From contig JAOPKB010000021.1 of the NCBI GenBank assembly GCA_025517485.1, forward strand, positions 1 to 64,000: DNA of 64,000 bases, given 5' to 3'. Shown one piece after another: positions 7,715-16,409 of this stretch; the first letter of the stretch is position 1; every line of letters starts with the position of its first letter. The notes beneath the pieces are model-generated. The model saw only the letters and a list, made by a program, of their open reading frames with translations. It had not been told where the DNA came from and did no database searches. The position numbers and the translations under genes were made by a program. Source of the stretch: Natronoglomus mannanivorans. Its GTDB lineage: Archaea > Halobacteriota > Halobacteria > Halobacteriales > Natrialbaceae.

Positions 7715-8458
7715 TCAGAGGTCCATTCCGCCGTTGACGTCGATGACCTCGCCAGTCACGTACGAGGAGTCCTCGCTGGCGAGAAAGCGAACGACGGCGG
7801 CGACGTCTTCGATCTCGGCCAGTCGCTCGAGCGGAATCCCCGAGATGATCCGCTCTAAGACGTGCTCTGGGACGGTCTCGAGCATGTCCGTCTTCGTGAA
7901 GCCGGGGGCGACGCAGTTGGCGGTCGAGCCGCCCTGTGCGAGTTCGAGGGCGATGGTGCGGGTGAAGCCGAACATGCCGCTCTTGGCGGCGGCGTAGTTG
8001 GCCTGTCCGAAGTTCCCCTGTTTGCCGACGACGCTCGAGATGTTGATCAGCCGGCCCTCGTGGGCGTTCCAGATGTCGTCGTAGAACGTCTGCGTGCAGT
8101 TGAACATGCCGCCGAGGTTGACGTCCATCACGCGGTCCCACTCCTCGCGACTCATCTTGGCGAACTGGGTGTCCGCCGTCATCCCGGCGTTGTTCACCAG
8201 CACGTCGACGGGCCCGAACGCTTCGTGACAGAGATCTCGCATGGCCTCGACCTCGTCGCGGTCGGTGACGTCGGCCCGAGCGGCGACCGCTTCGCCGCCG
8301 GCGTCCTCGATCGCTGCGATCGCCTCGTGGGCAGCGCCCTCCGAGGACCGATAGTTGATGACGACGTTCGCTCCCTCCTGTCCGAGGTGTTCGGCGATGC
8401 CGCGACCGATACCTCGTGCCGAACCGGTGACGACGCAGGTTCGTCCCTCCATAGACAT
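7715..8458 (-). CDS. phaB: Acetoacetyl-CoA reductase / 3-oxoacyl reductase (PhaB/FabG type)
   Basis: A 247-residue short-chain dehydrogenase. It has the nucleotide motif TGSARGIGRGIAEHL, NNAG at about residue 90, catalytic Ser (NISSVVG), and Tyr/Lys in YAAAKSGMFGFT, then the C-terminal GGMDL. NADPH is the likely cofactor, with NYRSSEG after beta-2. FabG-type enzymes reduce acetoacetyl-CoA to (R)-3-hydroxybutyryl-CoA for polyhydroxyalkanoate synthesis. Its position in the same orientation just beyond phaC supports PhaB over a fatty-acid role, and archaea lack canonical fatty-acid synthase. The gene symbol is inferred from this context. Confidence 0.8.
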   Translation of the reverse strand: MSMEGRTCVVTGSARGIGRGIAEHLGQEGANVVINYRSSEGAAHEAIAAIEDAGGEAVAARADVTDRDEVEAMRDLCHEAFGPVDVLVNNAGMTADTQFAKMSREEWDRVMDVNLGGMFNCTQTFYDDIWNAHEGRLINISSVVGKQGNFGQANYAAAKSGMFGFTRTIALELAQGGSTANCVAPGFTKTDMLETVPEHVLERIISGIPLERLAEIEDVAAVVRFLASEDSSYVTGEVIDVNGGMDL

Positions 8459-8584
8459 ATTTCTCTGAACGTTCTACGGGAAGCGGTAAATAACGACCTG
8501 TGACCGATTGGAAACGAGTTTATCGTTTGCGGTCCCTGTGACCGACATTCGATTCAGACGACCGCGTCTGTCGTGGTTTCGGCC

Positions 8585-8597
8585 GATATATATACGC
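8585..8597 (+). promoter_or_regulatory. TATA box of the small membrane-protein gene
   Basis: GATATATATACGC is a strong archaeal TATA element centred about 37 bases before the ATG at 8628. That implies a leader of only about 8-10 bases and supports the chosen start. Confidence 0.6.
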
Positions 8598-8627
8598 CTA
8601 TGCCGTGTCGGAATATTGTCTCTCTCA

Positions 8628-9044
8628 ATGAGTTCGAGTGTTCCCTCCACCGGCCTCGAGGTCGTCTTTCCATTCGTGGCGTCGTTTCTCGTCGCCGGGG
8701 CTGTCTGTCTGGCATACGCAGTCGCGGCGGACGCGAATGCACGCGAGGAAGACGGTGCGAGCTGGGCGTTCGCCGCCGTCGTCGCTGCCCCGTTCGTCCT
8801 CCCGCTGTACGCCTACTACCAGCGTCGTCGATTTCTCCCGCGCCGGTCGCCGCCGACTCGCCGCGAGCGCGTCGCGGGGACGGTCGGCGTCGGCACCGGA
8901 CTCGCGGTCGTCGTCACTGCAGCGCTCTCCCCGCCGGATCCGTTCTCGATGCTCGCTACCTTTCCCGTCGTGGCGGTCGTCACCCTCCCGGTGACGTCTC
9001 TCGTCCTGTATTCCTCGAGGCTGTCCAAGACACCGTCCGGGTAA
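8628..9044 (+). CDS. Four-helix membrane protein, unknown function
   Basis: The ATG at 8628 gives 138 residues starting MSSSVPSTGLEVVFPF; the frame upstream (to 8508) is Arg-rich and lies under the promoter. Four hydrophobic segments can be seen: about 10-32, 43-60, 82-101 and 105-125. The TATA box at 8585-8597 fits this start. It lies between phaB and phaC but on the opposite strand, so it is not part of the PHA operon. I recognise no family. Residues 30-42 (ADANAREEDGASW) resemble the loop of small haloarchaeal membrane proteins often found near transporters, which is weak evidence. Confidence 0.6.
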   Translation: MSSSVPSTGLEVVFPFVASFLVAGAVCLAYAVAADANAREEDGASWAFAAVVAAPFVLPLYAYYQRRRFLPRRSPPTRRERVAGTVGVGTGLAVVVTAALSPPDPFSMLATFPVVAVVTLPVTSLVLYSSRLSKTPSG

Positions 9045-9127
9045 TCGCCAGCCGTCACGACCGGCCGTCCCACTCGAGACGTGGCTCCCGAACGAATACG
9101 CTCGAAAAAACGACTGGGCTCTCGATC

Positions 9128-10594
9128 TTAGCGTTCGCTCGCCTGTTCGATCCAGTCCTCGAGCAGACTGGGCGAGATGTCGGTCTCGACGGCGAGTTCG
9201 GCGGGGTCGGCCGTCGCGAGGTCCTCGAAGGTTCCGATCCCGGCCTCGTGGAGGGACTGCGCGTAGGCGCTGCCGATCCCGGAGAGTTCGGTCAGGTCGT
9301 CGCCTTCGACCTGGCCGACGTCGGTTGCGTTCGAGTCGGGGTCGACGTCTGGCTCGAGTTCCCGGTCGGACTCGTTCTCGCCGTCGCTCTCGACGGTCGA
9401 GCCGGCTTCGAGGTCCTCCGGACCGTTCTCGTCGCCTTCGACGTCCTCGGCGAGCGCGGCGTCGGCCTCGTCGTCGCTGTCGGGCGTCTCGGGTTCCGCG
9501 GCCACGTTGACCTGTGAGCGCTCTTCGAACCACTCACAGACCTCGGGCCAGAGTTCGGCGTGGCTTCGCGAGGAGACGGACATGCCGATGTGACCGGTCG
9601 CGAACTCGAGGATCTCCGTATCCGCCGACGGAATCGCGTCGTTGAACGGCTTCGACGCTTCCGGCGGGATGAGGTGGTCGTACTCGGCGACGATCTGGAG
9701 GACGGGCATGTCGATATTCTCGAGGTCGACGTGTTTCCCGTCCAGGTAGAGTTCGTTCTCGACGAGTTTGTTCTCCTGATAGATGTCGCCGATGAACTGA
9801 TCGTAGGTCGCGCCGGCGACGTCGATTCCTTCGGCGAGCCAGCGTTCCATCCGCGCAAAGTTCTCGACGAACTCCTCGTCGTCCATGTTGTCGTAGAAGC
9901 GGACGTACTTCGTGACGTTGTTCGCGACGGGGTCCATCAGCGCGAAGCCGACGTCGAGGAAGTCCGCGGGAACGTTGCCGAAGGTGTCGGTCACCCGTTC
10001 GGGATCGTAGTGTTCTTCGGCTCCCCAGAGCTCGAGGACGCCGCCCTCGCCAGTAAAGCAGAGGCCGGCGGCCATCAGACCGAGGTTGCGAACCTTCTCG
10101 GGGAAGAGCGCAGCGTACATCGACGCCATCGTCCCGCCCATGCAGTAGCCGAGCACGTTGATCGAGTCCTGTCCGGATCGCTCGCGGACGACGTCCACGC
10201 AGTTGTCGATGTAGCGGGTGACGTAGTCGTCGAGCGTGAGCGACCGGTCGAGCGCGGAGGGCTCGCCCCAGTCGATCAGGTAGACGTCGAAGCCGGCCTC
10301 GAGTAAGGTCCGGACGACCGACCGGTCGGGCTGAAGGTCGAGGATGTATGGTTTGTTGATCAGCGCGTAGACGATGAGGATCGGGACGTCGTGTTGTTCC
10401 TCCGTGCGGGCCTCGTAGTGTTTGAGGTGGAGTTTGTTCTCCTCGTAGACCGTCTCGCTGGGCGTCTGGCCCACCTCGACGTTCTCGAGTGTCTCCGTCC
10501 TGTCGGGTGTGACGCCCAACTTCTCGGTCATCTCGGCGGCACCCTCCCAGGCCTGGCGTTGCATGTCGAGGGTGAGGCTAAACGGGTTCTTCAT
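9128..10594 (-). CDS. phaC: PHA synthase subunit PhaC (class III) with C-terminal HhH extension
   Basis: PhaC polymerises (R)-3-hydroxyacyl-CoA into polyhydroxyalkanoate on the granule surface with PhaE. The alpha/beta-hydrolase core has the lipase-like box GYCMGG (nucleophile Cys151), Asp306 in YDHLIPP and His335 in TGHIGMS, a complete catalytic triad. At 488 residues it is longer than bacterial class III PhaC. After the core come about 75 acidic residues and then a helix-hairpin-helix-like module (DLTELSGIGSAYAQSLHEAG ... FEDLATADPAELA, about residues 433-486). The ATG is preceded directly by the phaE stop, so translation is coupled. Confidence 0.93.
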   Translation of the reverse strand: MKNPFSLTLDMQRQAWEGAAEMTEKLGVTPDRTETLENVEVGQTPSETVYEENKLHLKHYEARTEEQHDVPILIVYALINKPYILDLQPDRSVVRTLLEAGFDVYLIDWGEPSALDRSLTLDDYVTRYIDNCVDVVRERSGQDSINVLGYCMGGTMASMYAALFPEKVRNLGLMAAGLCFTGEGGVLELWGAEEHYDPERVTDTFGNVPADFLDVGFALMDPVANNVTKYVRFYDNMDDEEFVENFARMERWLAEGIDVAGATYDQFIGDIYQENKLVENELYLDGKHVDLENIDMPVLQIVAEYDHLIPPEASKPFNDAIPSADTEILEFATGHIGMSVSSRSHAELWPEVCEWFEERSQVNVAAEPETPDSDDEADAALAEDVEGDENGPEDLEAGSTVESDGENESDRELEPDVDPDSNATDVGQVEGDDLTELSGIGSAYAQSLHEAGIGTFEDLATADPAELAVETDISPSLLEDWIEQASER

Positions 10595-11152
10595 TTAGTA
10601 TTCGTCCTCGCGGGCGTCCAGGGCCTCGAGCACGCGGTCGAGTTTCTCCTCGACGGCGTGCTGGCGGCGCTCGAGTTCGACGAGTCGGTCGCCGACCTCG
10701 ACGACGTCGCTCTCTGTTGCGAACCCGAGCGTCCGCAGGGTGGTCTCGGCGGCCTCGTCGGCCTGTTGCTGTGCCTCGAGGACGTCGCCGACGGTCTCAC
10801 CGGTCATCTTGGCGAAGGCCGTCGTCGACATGATCTCCTTGAACGCCTCGTTGGAGGTGTTCAGCCAGATGTCGCGGAACTCCTCGAGTTCGACGTCCTC
10901 GCCCTCGAGTGTATCGTTCATCCGGTCGACCATCTGCTGGGAGGCGTTCATCCACGCCTCGTAGGCGCGGGCGTAGCCCTCGACGCCGTCGCTGATCTCG
11001 TTCTCTTCGGTGGTCTTCTCGACCGTCTCGGACCAGCTCTCGACGAATTCGGCCTGGGCCTCCATGTTGCCCTCGAGTGCCTCGAGGAATTGCTCGTTCC
11101 ACTGTTCGACGAACGCGTTCCAGTTCTGCGGTTGGGTATCTGAGTTTGCCAT
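10595..11152 (-). CDS. phaE: PHA synthase subunit PhaE (haloarchaeal)
   Basis: This 185-residue, largely helical, acidic protein begins with WNAFVEQWNEQFLEALEGN and has 'VDRMNDTLEGEDVELEEFRD' and a C-terminal coiled-coil-like segment (VVEVGDRLVELERRQHAVEEKL). Haloarchaeal PhaE is short compared with bacterial class III PhaE and is required for PhaC activity. The stop codon abuts the phaC ATG. Identity rests on the gene order phaR-phaP-phaE-phaC and the sequence style; I cannot align it here. Confidence 0.85.
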   Translation of the reverse strand: MANSDTQPQNWNAFVEQWNEQFLEALEGNMEAQAEFVESWSETVEKTTEENEISDGVEGYARAYEAWMNASQQMVDRMNDTLEGEDVELEEFRDIWLNTSNEAFKEIMSTTAFAKMTGETVGDVLEAQQQADEAAETTLRTLGFATESDVVEVGDRLVELERRQHAVEEKLDRVLEALDAREDEY

Positions 11153-11200
11153 TGTGGGTTGAAAAATCGGGATGTATACGAACGTCTCTGTGTCCGGGCT

Positions 11201-11686
11201 CTACGCCGAGACGTCGAACTCGTCGGTCGCGTCCTCGACGTTCTCGGCCACCGCGGTCACGTTGGTCTCGAGTTGCTCGTGGGCGTCGAGGTAGGCGTCG
11301 AACGAGGAATCGACGACTTCCGCGTAGTCGGCGGCGAACTCGTCGTAGGCCGTGCCCGACTCTTCGACGGCCTCGATCGCTGCGTCGAGGGAGTCGAGTT
11401 GTGCTTCGGTCGCGGTGTCGAATCCGTCGTCGACCAGGTCGCGGAGTTCGTCGAAGTCACCGGCCTCCGCGGGGAGGTTGGTTTCGACGGCGTCGAAGTA
11501 CGCGTGGAGTGCGCCCTTGGTCAGCTCCGCGTTCTGCTCGACGAGGGTCTCGGAGGCTGCGAGTGCGTCAGCGAACGCCGCAAACGAGGTCTGCTGGGCC
11601 TCGAGGGCGTCGTGGGTCAGGGACTGGCTCTGTTCGATGGCGGTGCGTTGTGCGTCGAAGACGGCGGTGAATGGGTTCTGAGTCAT
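11201..11686 (-). CDS. phaP: Phasin PhaP, PHA granule protein
   Basis: With the ATG at 11684-11686 (MTQNPFTAVFDAQRTAIEQS) the product is 161 residues, all helical and rich in Ala, Glu and Asp with no Cys. That is typical of the haloarchaeal phasin that coats PHA granules and fixes their size and number. The frame is open upstream to 12112, but the added sequence is Arg- and Pro-rich and overlaps phaR. The gap to phaE is 48 bases, consistent with one transcript. Confidence 0.85.
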   Translation of the reverse strand: MTQNPFTAVFDAQRTAIEQSQSLTHDALEAQQTSFAAFADALAASETLVEQNAELTKGALHAYFDAVETNLPAEAGDFDELRDLVDDGFDTATEAQLDSLDAAIEAVEESGTAYDEFAADYAEVVDSSFDAYLDAHEQLETNVTAVAENVEDATDEFDVSA

Positions 11687-11781
11687 GATTGGGTCGTGTT
11701 GTGGGGTTCGTGGGTCGGGTGTCGTGTGTTCGGTATCGGTTTCGATATCTGCTGGTCGTGTTCGGCGTGACGTCCGGCGAC

Positions 11782-12090
11782 TCACTCGTCGCGAGATCGC
11801 TTGACGGGGACGACGATCGTCTGGACGATGTCTCCCTCCTCGATGTCGAGGGCTTCCCGTTCCGGTTCGGGAATGCTGATCCGGCCGCCGCTCTGAACGC
11901 GAGCCTTGAACGTCGCGGTGCTCGTGCTCATCGGGTTGAATCCCGACATCTCCTCGAACGGCGAGGAACTCGCCTGCAGGAACTGTCGGAACATCTCTTG
12001 CTGGGATTCGGCGACCTGTTCGCCTGTGTCCTGCATCTGTTGTCCGAACAGCGCAGGGAACCACGGCGGTTGGCCGGAGTCGTCCGTCAT
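11782..12090 (-). CDS. phaR: PHA regulator PhaR, AbrB/SpoVT-fold
   Basis: With the ATG at 12088-12090 (MTDDSGQPPWFPALFGQQMQ) the protein is 102 residues. The N-terminal half contains helices that may touch granules. The C-terminal half is an AbrB swapped-hairpin DNA-binding domain: FKARVQSGGRISIPEPEREALDIEEGDIV. In haloarchaea PhaR represses phaRP and detaches when granules form. I chose this start over the ATG four codons earlier because a TATA-like CTTATC lies about 28 bases upstream of it. Repeats upstream of that TATA are operator candidates. Confidence 0.85.
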   Translation of the reverse strand: MTDDSGQPPWFPALFGQQMQDTGEQVAESQQEMFRQFLQASSSPFEEMSGFNPMSTSTATFKARVQSGGRISIPEPEREALDIEEGDIVQTIVVPVKRSRDE

Positions 12091-12112
12091 CAACAGGACC
12101 AACGAGGGCCAC

Positions 12113-12158
12113 GCTGATAAGGCTTTCCGTCAGATACCATCTGATACCATTGAATGGT
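12113..12158 (-). promoter_or_regulatory. phaR promoter with direct and inverted repeats
   Basis: On the minus strand a TATA-like CCTTATCA lies at 12113-12120. Just upstream, GATACCAT occurs twice in direct repeat (12133-12140 and 12143-12150, 10-base spacing). The second copy overlaps a perfect inverted repeat ACCAT-TGA-ATGGT (12146-12158). A 10-base period places the repeats on one face of the helix. PhaR self-binding is known for the family; that these bases are its site is inferred. Confidence 0.45.
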
Positions 12159-12312
12159 TTTAGGAGGGTGAGGGCGTCTCGATCCGGTTTTCAAGGGTTC
12201 CCATCACATGTACCTCCACTCTCGAGTGACCGAGTTAGTTAGCACTCGCTCGAAAATCGTACGTTCCGTTTTCTGCGTCGCTAGGGTGGACGTACGACCT
12301 GTGCAGCCAAAG

Positions 12313-12320
12313 AAGTCTTA
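12313..12320 (+). promoter_or_regulatory. TATA-like element of maoC
   Basis: TCTTAACT is centred about 30 bases before the ATG at 12347. This favours that start over the ATG at 12335 and suggests a leaderless transcript. Confidence 0.4.
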
Positions 12321-12346
12321 ACTCCCACCCGCCTATGCGGCGGTAC

Positions 12347-12991
12347 ATGGGAGAACGTAACACTGGGGGGAGCAATTTCGCCGCGATGACCAACGCGTGG
12401 ACCACGATGGCAAGCAGCTTCGTACAGGGAGCGACTGCCGCCAACCGCGCCGCCGTCTCCGCGATGCTCACACCCGTCGGTACGAACGGCTCGAGCGCCG
12501 AAACCGCCGAGACAGTCGAGGCCTCCATCCCGTCCGTCGAGTACGACCAGCTCGACTGGTCGTTCGAGCGCACCGTCGACGACGCCGACCACATCAGCGT
12601 CGGCGACACCGTCACGTTCGAGAAATCGATCTCCGACGAGGACGTCCGCGCGTTCGCACAGGTCAGCGGCGACACCAACCGACTCCACTTAGACGACGAG
12701 TTCGCCGCTGAGAGTCGCTTCGGCGAGCGAATCGTTCACGGGACCCTCGTCTCCGGACTCATCAGTGCCGCTCTCGCCCGGCTCCCGGGACTGACCATCT
12801 ACCTCTCACAGGACCTCGAGTTCCGCGGTCCCGTCGGCATCGACGACCGCGTCTCCGCGCGCGTCGAGATCGTCGAGGACCTCGGCAACGACCAGTACCG
12901 CCTCGAGACCCAGATCCGCGACGAGGACGACGATTCGGTCGTCATCGACGGCGAAGCCGTCGTGTTGATCGACGACATGCCCGAGAACTGA
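12347..12991 (+). CDS. maoC: MaoC-like (R)-enoyl-CoA hydratase (PhaJ role)
   Basis: A 214-residue hot-dog-fold protein. The hydratase motif is SGDTNRLHLDDEFAAESRFG, with catalytic Asp109 and His114, followed by ERIVHGTLVSGL. It is preceded by an extension of about 60 residues (SFVQGATAANRAAVSAMLT) that looks amphipathic and may bind granules, as reported for some PHA-linked hydratases. It hydrates (R)-specific enoyl-CoA to give PHA monomers. It diverges from phaR over a shared promoter region. It could instead serve general beta-oxidation, but its place next to phaRPEC favours PHA supply. Confidence 0.85.
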   Translation: MGERNTGGSNFAAMTNAWTTMASSFVQGATAANRAAVSAMLTPVGTNGSSAETAETVEASIPSVEYDQLDWSFERTVDDADHISVGDTVTFEKSISDEDVRAFAQVSGDTNRLHLDDEFAAESRFGERIVHGTLVSGLISAALARLPGLTIYLSQDLEFRGPVGIDDRVSARVEIVEDLGNDQYRLETQIRDEDDDSVVIDGEAVVLIDDMPEN

Positions 12992-13153
12992 CGCCGAGTC
13001 GGGGTTCGAATTCGATCGTCGCGATTCCAGCGTTCGATTTTCTCTCGACACCCCCTCGAGCGATCGGCACGTCCCGTTCGTTTTCTCTTCAGTACGAGCG
13101 CGTCAGCTGGCGGTGCAATGGTGCTAAGTAGCTCCTCACGGAAGCGTCCTCCA

Positions 13154-14584
13154 ATGACGCTGTTCGGCACCGCAGGCATCCGTGGTCCCGTCGACGAGAC
13201 AGTGACACCCGCACTCGCACTCTCGGTCGGCCAGGCCGTCGGCGAGCCGGGCGAGACCGTCGTCGTCGGTCGCGACGGCCGCGAAACCGGCGAGGCCCTC
13301 GCCGCGGCAGTGGAAGCCGGCCTCGAGAGCGCCGGCGCCGACGTCCGCCGCATCGGGCAGGTGCCGACGCCCACACTCGCGTTCGCCTCGCAGGGCCGTC
13401 GGGGAGTCATGCTCACCGCGAGCCACAACCCGCCACAAGACAACGGCATCAAACTGTTCGTCGACGGCGTCGAGTACGACCGCGACGCCGAGGAAGCCGT
13501 CGAGGCGCTGGTCGCCAGAGCGCCCGAACTCGCCGACTGGGACGAGTGGGGCTCGGCCGAACGACTCGAGGTACTCGACCCCTATCGTGACGCCGTCGTC
13601 GACTACGTCCGCGAGCAGTTCGCCGACGAGGCCGAGCGCACCCGTCCGCTCGAGGGACTGTCGATCGTCGTCGACTGCGGAACCGGCGTCGGTGCGCTCG
13701 CGACGCCACACGTACTCGACCGGCTCGGCGCCCGGACGATCGGGCTCAACGCCACTGTCGACGGTCACTTCCCTGCTCGAGAGAGCAAGCCGACACCCGA
13801 GACGGTGACCGATCTCTCGGCGTTTCTCGAGGGAAGTGACTTCGATCTCGGACTGGCTCACGACGGCGACGCCGACCGACTGGTCGTTCTCGGTCCCGAC
13901 GGCGATGTGATCCACGAGGATACGATTCTGGCGGTCGTCGCGGCCCACTACACCCGAACCGCGGCCGTGGACGATCCGGTGGTTCTCACCACGCCCAACG
14001 CCTCCGCTCGGATCGACGAACTGGTCCGCGAGGCCGGCGGTCGCGTCGAGCGCGTCCGGCTGGGTGCGTTACACGAGGGGATCGCCCGCGTCCGGGCGGA
14101 GGCCGGCGAGGACGGCGACGCCGACAGCGACACCGATACTGACACCGATACCGATACCGATACCGAGGTCGTCTTCGCCGCCGAACCCTGGAAACACATC
14201 CACACCGCCTTCGGCGGCTGGATCGACGGCGTCGCGAGCGCCGCCGTCGTGAGCGCGCTCGTCGCCGACGCCGGGAGCACCGACGCGCTCCGCGAACCGG
14301 TCACCGAACGACCGTATCGTAAACTGAGCGTCGACTGCCCCGACGACGCCAAGGCGACCGCGATGGACAGTCTCGAGACGGCACTTCCCGACGCCTTCGA
14401 GGACGCCTCGGCCGACACGGAGTACGGCGTTCGCCTCGAGTTTCCCGACGCGTCGTGGGTGCTGGTACGACCCAGCGGGACCGAGCCCTACGTCCGGATC
14501 TACGCCGAGAGCGACGATGTCGACGAGTTGATCGGGGACGCTCGAGAGGTCGTCGAGGATGCGGTGGGCGACGCCGACACGTAG
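13154..14584 (+). CDS. glmM: Phosphoglucosamine mutase (phosphohexomutase)
   Basis: With the ATG at 13154 (MTLFGTAGIRG) the protein is 476 residues. It has the family's four-domain layout: FGTAGIRG at the start, the phosphoserine loop MLTASHNPPQDNGIK (Ser90), the metal loop GLAHDGDADRLVV, a sugar-binding loop near 'AAEPWKHIHTAFGGWIDG', and the phosphate-binding loop LVRPSGTEPYVRIYAE. It interconverts hexosamine 6- and 1-phosphate for surface glycan precursors; a phosphomannomutase or phosphoglucomutase role cannot be excluded. An Asp-Thr repeat (14113-14166) interrupts the third domain. Confidence 0.88.
   Translation: MTLFGTAGIRGPVDETVTPALALSVGQAVGEPGETVVVGRDGRETGEALAAAVEAGLESAGADVRRIGQVPTPTLAFASQGRRGVMLTASHNPPQDNGIKLFVDGVEYDRDAEEAVEALVARAPELADWDEWGSAERLEVLDPYRDAVVDYVREQFADEAERTRPLEGLSIVVDCGTGVGALATPHVLDRLGARTIGLNATVDGHFPARESKPTPETVTDLSAFLEGSDFDLGLAHDGDADRLVVLGPDGDVIHEDTILAVVAAHYTRTAAVDDPVVLTTPNASARIDELVREAGGRVERVRLGALHEGIARVRAEAGEDGDADSDTDTDTDTDTDTEVVFAAEPWKHIHTAFGGWIDGVASAAVVSALVADAGSTDALREPVTERPYRKLSVDCPDDAKATAMDSLETALPDAFEDASADTEYGVRLEFPDASWVLVRPSGTEPYVRIYAESDDVDELIGDAREVVEDAVGDADT
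14116..14166 (+). repeat. GACACC-type hexamer microsatellite within glmM
   Basis: Imperfect GAYACY hexamers in tandem encode alternating Asp-Thr residues after DADSD. The tract sits in a loop between the metal-binding and sugar-binding domains. It is in frame, so copy-number changes would alter loop length without breaking the gene. Confidence 0.7.
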
Positions 14585-14661
14585 GCGTCCGTGAGGTGTG
14601 GGGCGTAAAGCGTGAGACGGGACCCATCCGTTTCAAGACCGTTCCGCGCACAGACACGCGC

Positions 14662-15699
14662 ATGAACGACACTCGACGGTCGATCCTCGAGTCGCTCGCG
14701 GACGGTCCCGCCTCCGGACCGACGCTCGCCGACACCCTTGACGTCTCCAGGGCGGCGGTCTGGAAACACGTCGAGGGGCTTCGCGAGGACGGCTTCGAGA
14801 TCGAGAGCGGCCCGGACGGCTACGCGCTCACCGGCATTCCCGCCTACAACGGTCCGGCGATCGAGTACGGCCTCGAGGCCCCGTTTTCGATCGAGTATCA
14901 CGAGTCGATCGCGAGTACCAACGCCCGCGCTCGAGCGCTGGCGAGCGACGGTCGAGCCGACGTGGTCGTCCTCGCGGACGAACAGACCGGTGGAAAGGGG
15001 CGACTGGACCGCGAGTGGTCCTCCCCGTCGGGGGGAATCTGGATGAGCGTGTGCTGTCGACCGACGATTCCGCCCGCTCGAGCGCCGCTGTACACGCTCG
15101 CGGCGGCGGTCGCGACGGCGCGGACGGCCCGCGAGGCCGGCGTCGACGCGCGGATCAAGTGGCCAAACGACGTCGTCGTTCCCGGCTCCGGTGCCGACGC
15201 TGGTCTCGAGTCGGACGACAGTGTGACCGACGACAGCTCCTACCGCAAACTGTCCGGCGTCCTCACCGAGATGGAAGGAGAGACCGACCGCGTCGAGTGG
15301 CTGGTCGTCGGCATCGGCGTCAACGCCAACTTCGACGCGGGCGAACTTCCGGCGGGATCGACGACGCTTCGCGAGGAGTTGCGGGCGGGTGGAGGCGATC
15401 GCGGTGCCGAGACGGACACCGCCGGTGAGAACGGCGAGCCCGGAGACGTCGACCGCCGGCTGTTCGTCCAGCGACTCCTCGAGGAGTTTCACACCCTCCG
15501 AACCGACCTCGAGTGCGTCCTCCCGGCGTGGCGCGAACTGACGCTGACGATCGGCCAGCGCGTCCGCGTCGAACTCCCCGACGAGACGGTGGTCGGCGAG
15601 GCGATCGATATCACCGAGTACGGCGGGCTCGTGATCGAAGACGACGGCGGACGCGTTACGGTGTCCGCAGGAGACTGTACGCACCTTCGACCGACCTGA
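14662..15699 (+). CDS. birA: Biotin--[acetyl-CoA carboxylase] ligase with HTH
   Basis: This 345-residue protein has an N-terminal winged helix (RRSILESLADG ... LDVSRAAVWKHVEGLREDGFEI). A biotinyl-ligase domain follows: STNARARAL, EQTGGKGRLDREWSSPSGGIWMS, then KWPNDVVV, LSGVLTEMEGETDRVEWLVVGIGVN and a C-terminal SH3-like barrel. The RNA-type biotin-AMP loop (GGKGRLDREW for GRGRxGR.W) is intact. It attaches biotin to carboxylases and may act as a biotin repressor. An acidic insert follows NDVVV. The ATG at 14662 fits; the frame upstream lies under the end of glmM. Confidence 0.92.
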   Translation: MNDTRRSILESLADGPASGPTLADTLDVSRAAVWKHVEGLREDGFEIESGPDGYALTGIPAYNGPAIEYGLEAPFSIEYHESIASTNARARALASDGRADVVVLADEQTGGKGRLDREWSSPSGGIWMSVCCRPTIPPARAPLYTLAAAVATARTAREAGVDARIKWPNDVVVPGSGADAGLESDDSVTDDSSYRKLSGVLTEMEGETDRVEWLVVGIGVNANFDAGELPAGSTTLREELRAGGGDRGAETDTAGENGEPGDVDRRLFVQRLLEEFHTLRTDLECVLPAWRELTLTIGQRVRVELPDETVVGEAIDITEYGGLVIEDDGGRVTVSAGDCTHLRPT

Positions 15700-15815
15700 G
15701 CGAGACTCCGTCGGCGAACCGTCAAAACAGAATCGGGGACTCGAGTACGACTGTTCCGATCCGTGCTACTCGCTGCTGTCGCGGCGCTCGGACTCCGGAC
15801 GCGTTTCCGGTCTAT

Positions 15816-16301
15816 TCATTCGACGACAGCTTGCGCGTCCACGTCTGCGGTCGCCTCCTCGAACTCGTCTTCGCCGACGCGAACGGTGAGGACGGGAACC
15901 GGAGAGGAGCGGACGACACGCTCTGCGACGCTTCCCAGCAGGAGGCGATCGATCCCACCTCTGCCGTGGGTCCCCATCACCACGAGGTCACACTTCTCCG
16001 GCTGGGCCTCGCCGACGATGACGCGGCTCGGCGACCCCTCGAGGACGGCGGTTTCGACGTGGACGCCTCGCTCGTCGGCGAGTTCCTCCACGCGGTCGAC
16101 TGCCGCCTGCCCTTCCTCACGCAAGGCGTCGCTGATGCCGTCCCAGGCCGTTTCCATCGGGAGCCCACCGTAGCTCGCCGCGTTGACGACGTAGATCGCT
16201 CTGAGCGTCGCGTCGTGGGTGAGTGCGAGGTCGATCGCGTACTCGACGGCGCGCTCGCCCTCGGTCGAGCCGTCCGTCGGGACGAGAATACAGTCGTACA
16301 T
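15816..16301 (-). CDS. Universal stress protein, UspA family
   Basis: This 161-residue single-domain Usp begins MYDCILVPTDGSTEGERAV and ends with the ATP-binding signature GTHGRGGIDRLLLGSVAERV, then VVRSSPVPVLTVR. The G-2x-G-9x-G-S/T pattern is intact, so ATP binding is likely. Haloarchaea carry many paralogues, mostly of unknown specific role in stress survival. A TATA-like TTATTATG lies about 30 bases upstream on the minus strand (16329-16336). Confidence 0.9.
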   Translation of the reverse strand: MYDCILVPTDGSTEGERAVEYAIDLALTHDATLRAIYVVNAASYGGLPMETAWDGISDALREEGQAAVDRVEELADERGVHVETAVLEGSPSRVIVGEAQPEKCDLVVMGTHGRGGIDRLLLGSVAERVVRSSPVPVLTVRVGEDEFEEATADVDAQAVVE

Positions 16302-16409
16302 ACGATATCATGTGTCATATGTGCGCAGGGCATAATAACGTTGTCGTGAGTGTACCGACGAAATGAAACGATAAGGGAACGTTATCCTTCGAATCGAAAG
16401 CCCGAACGG

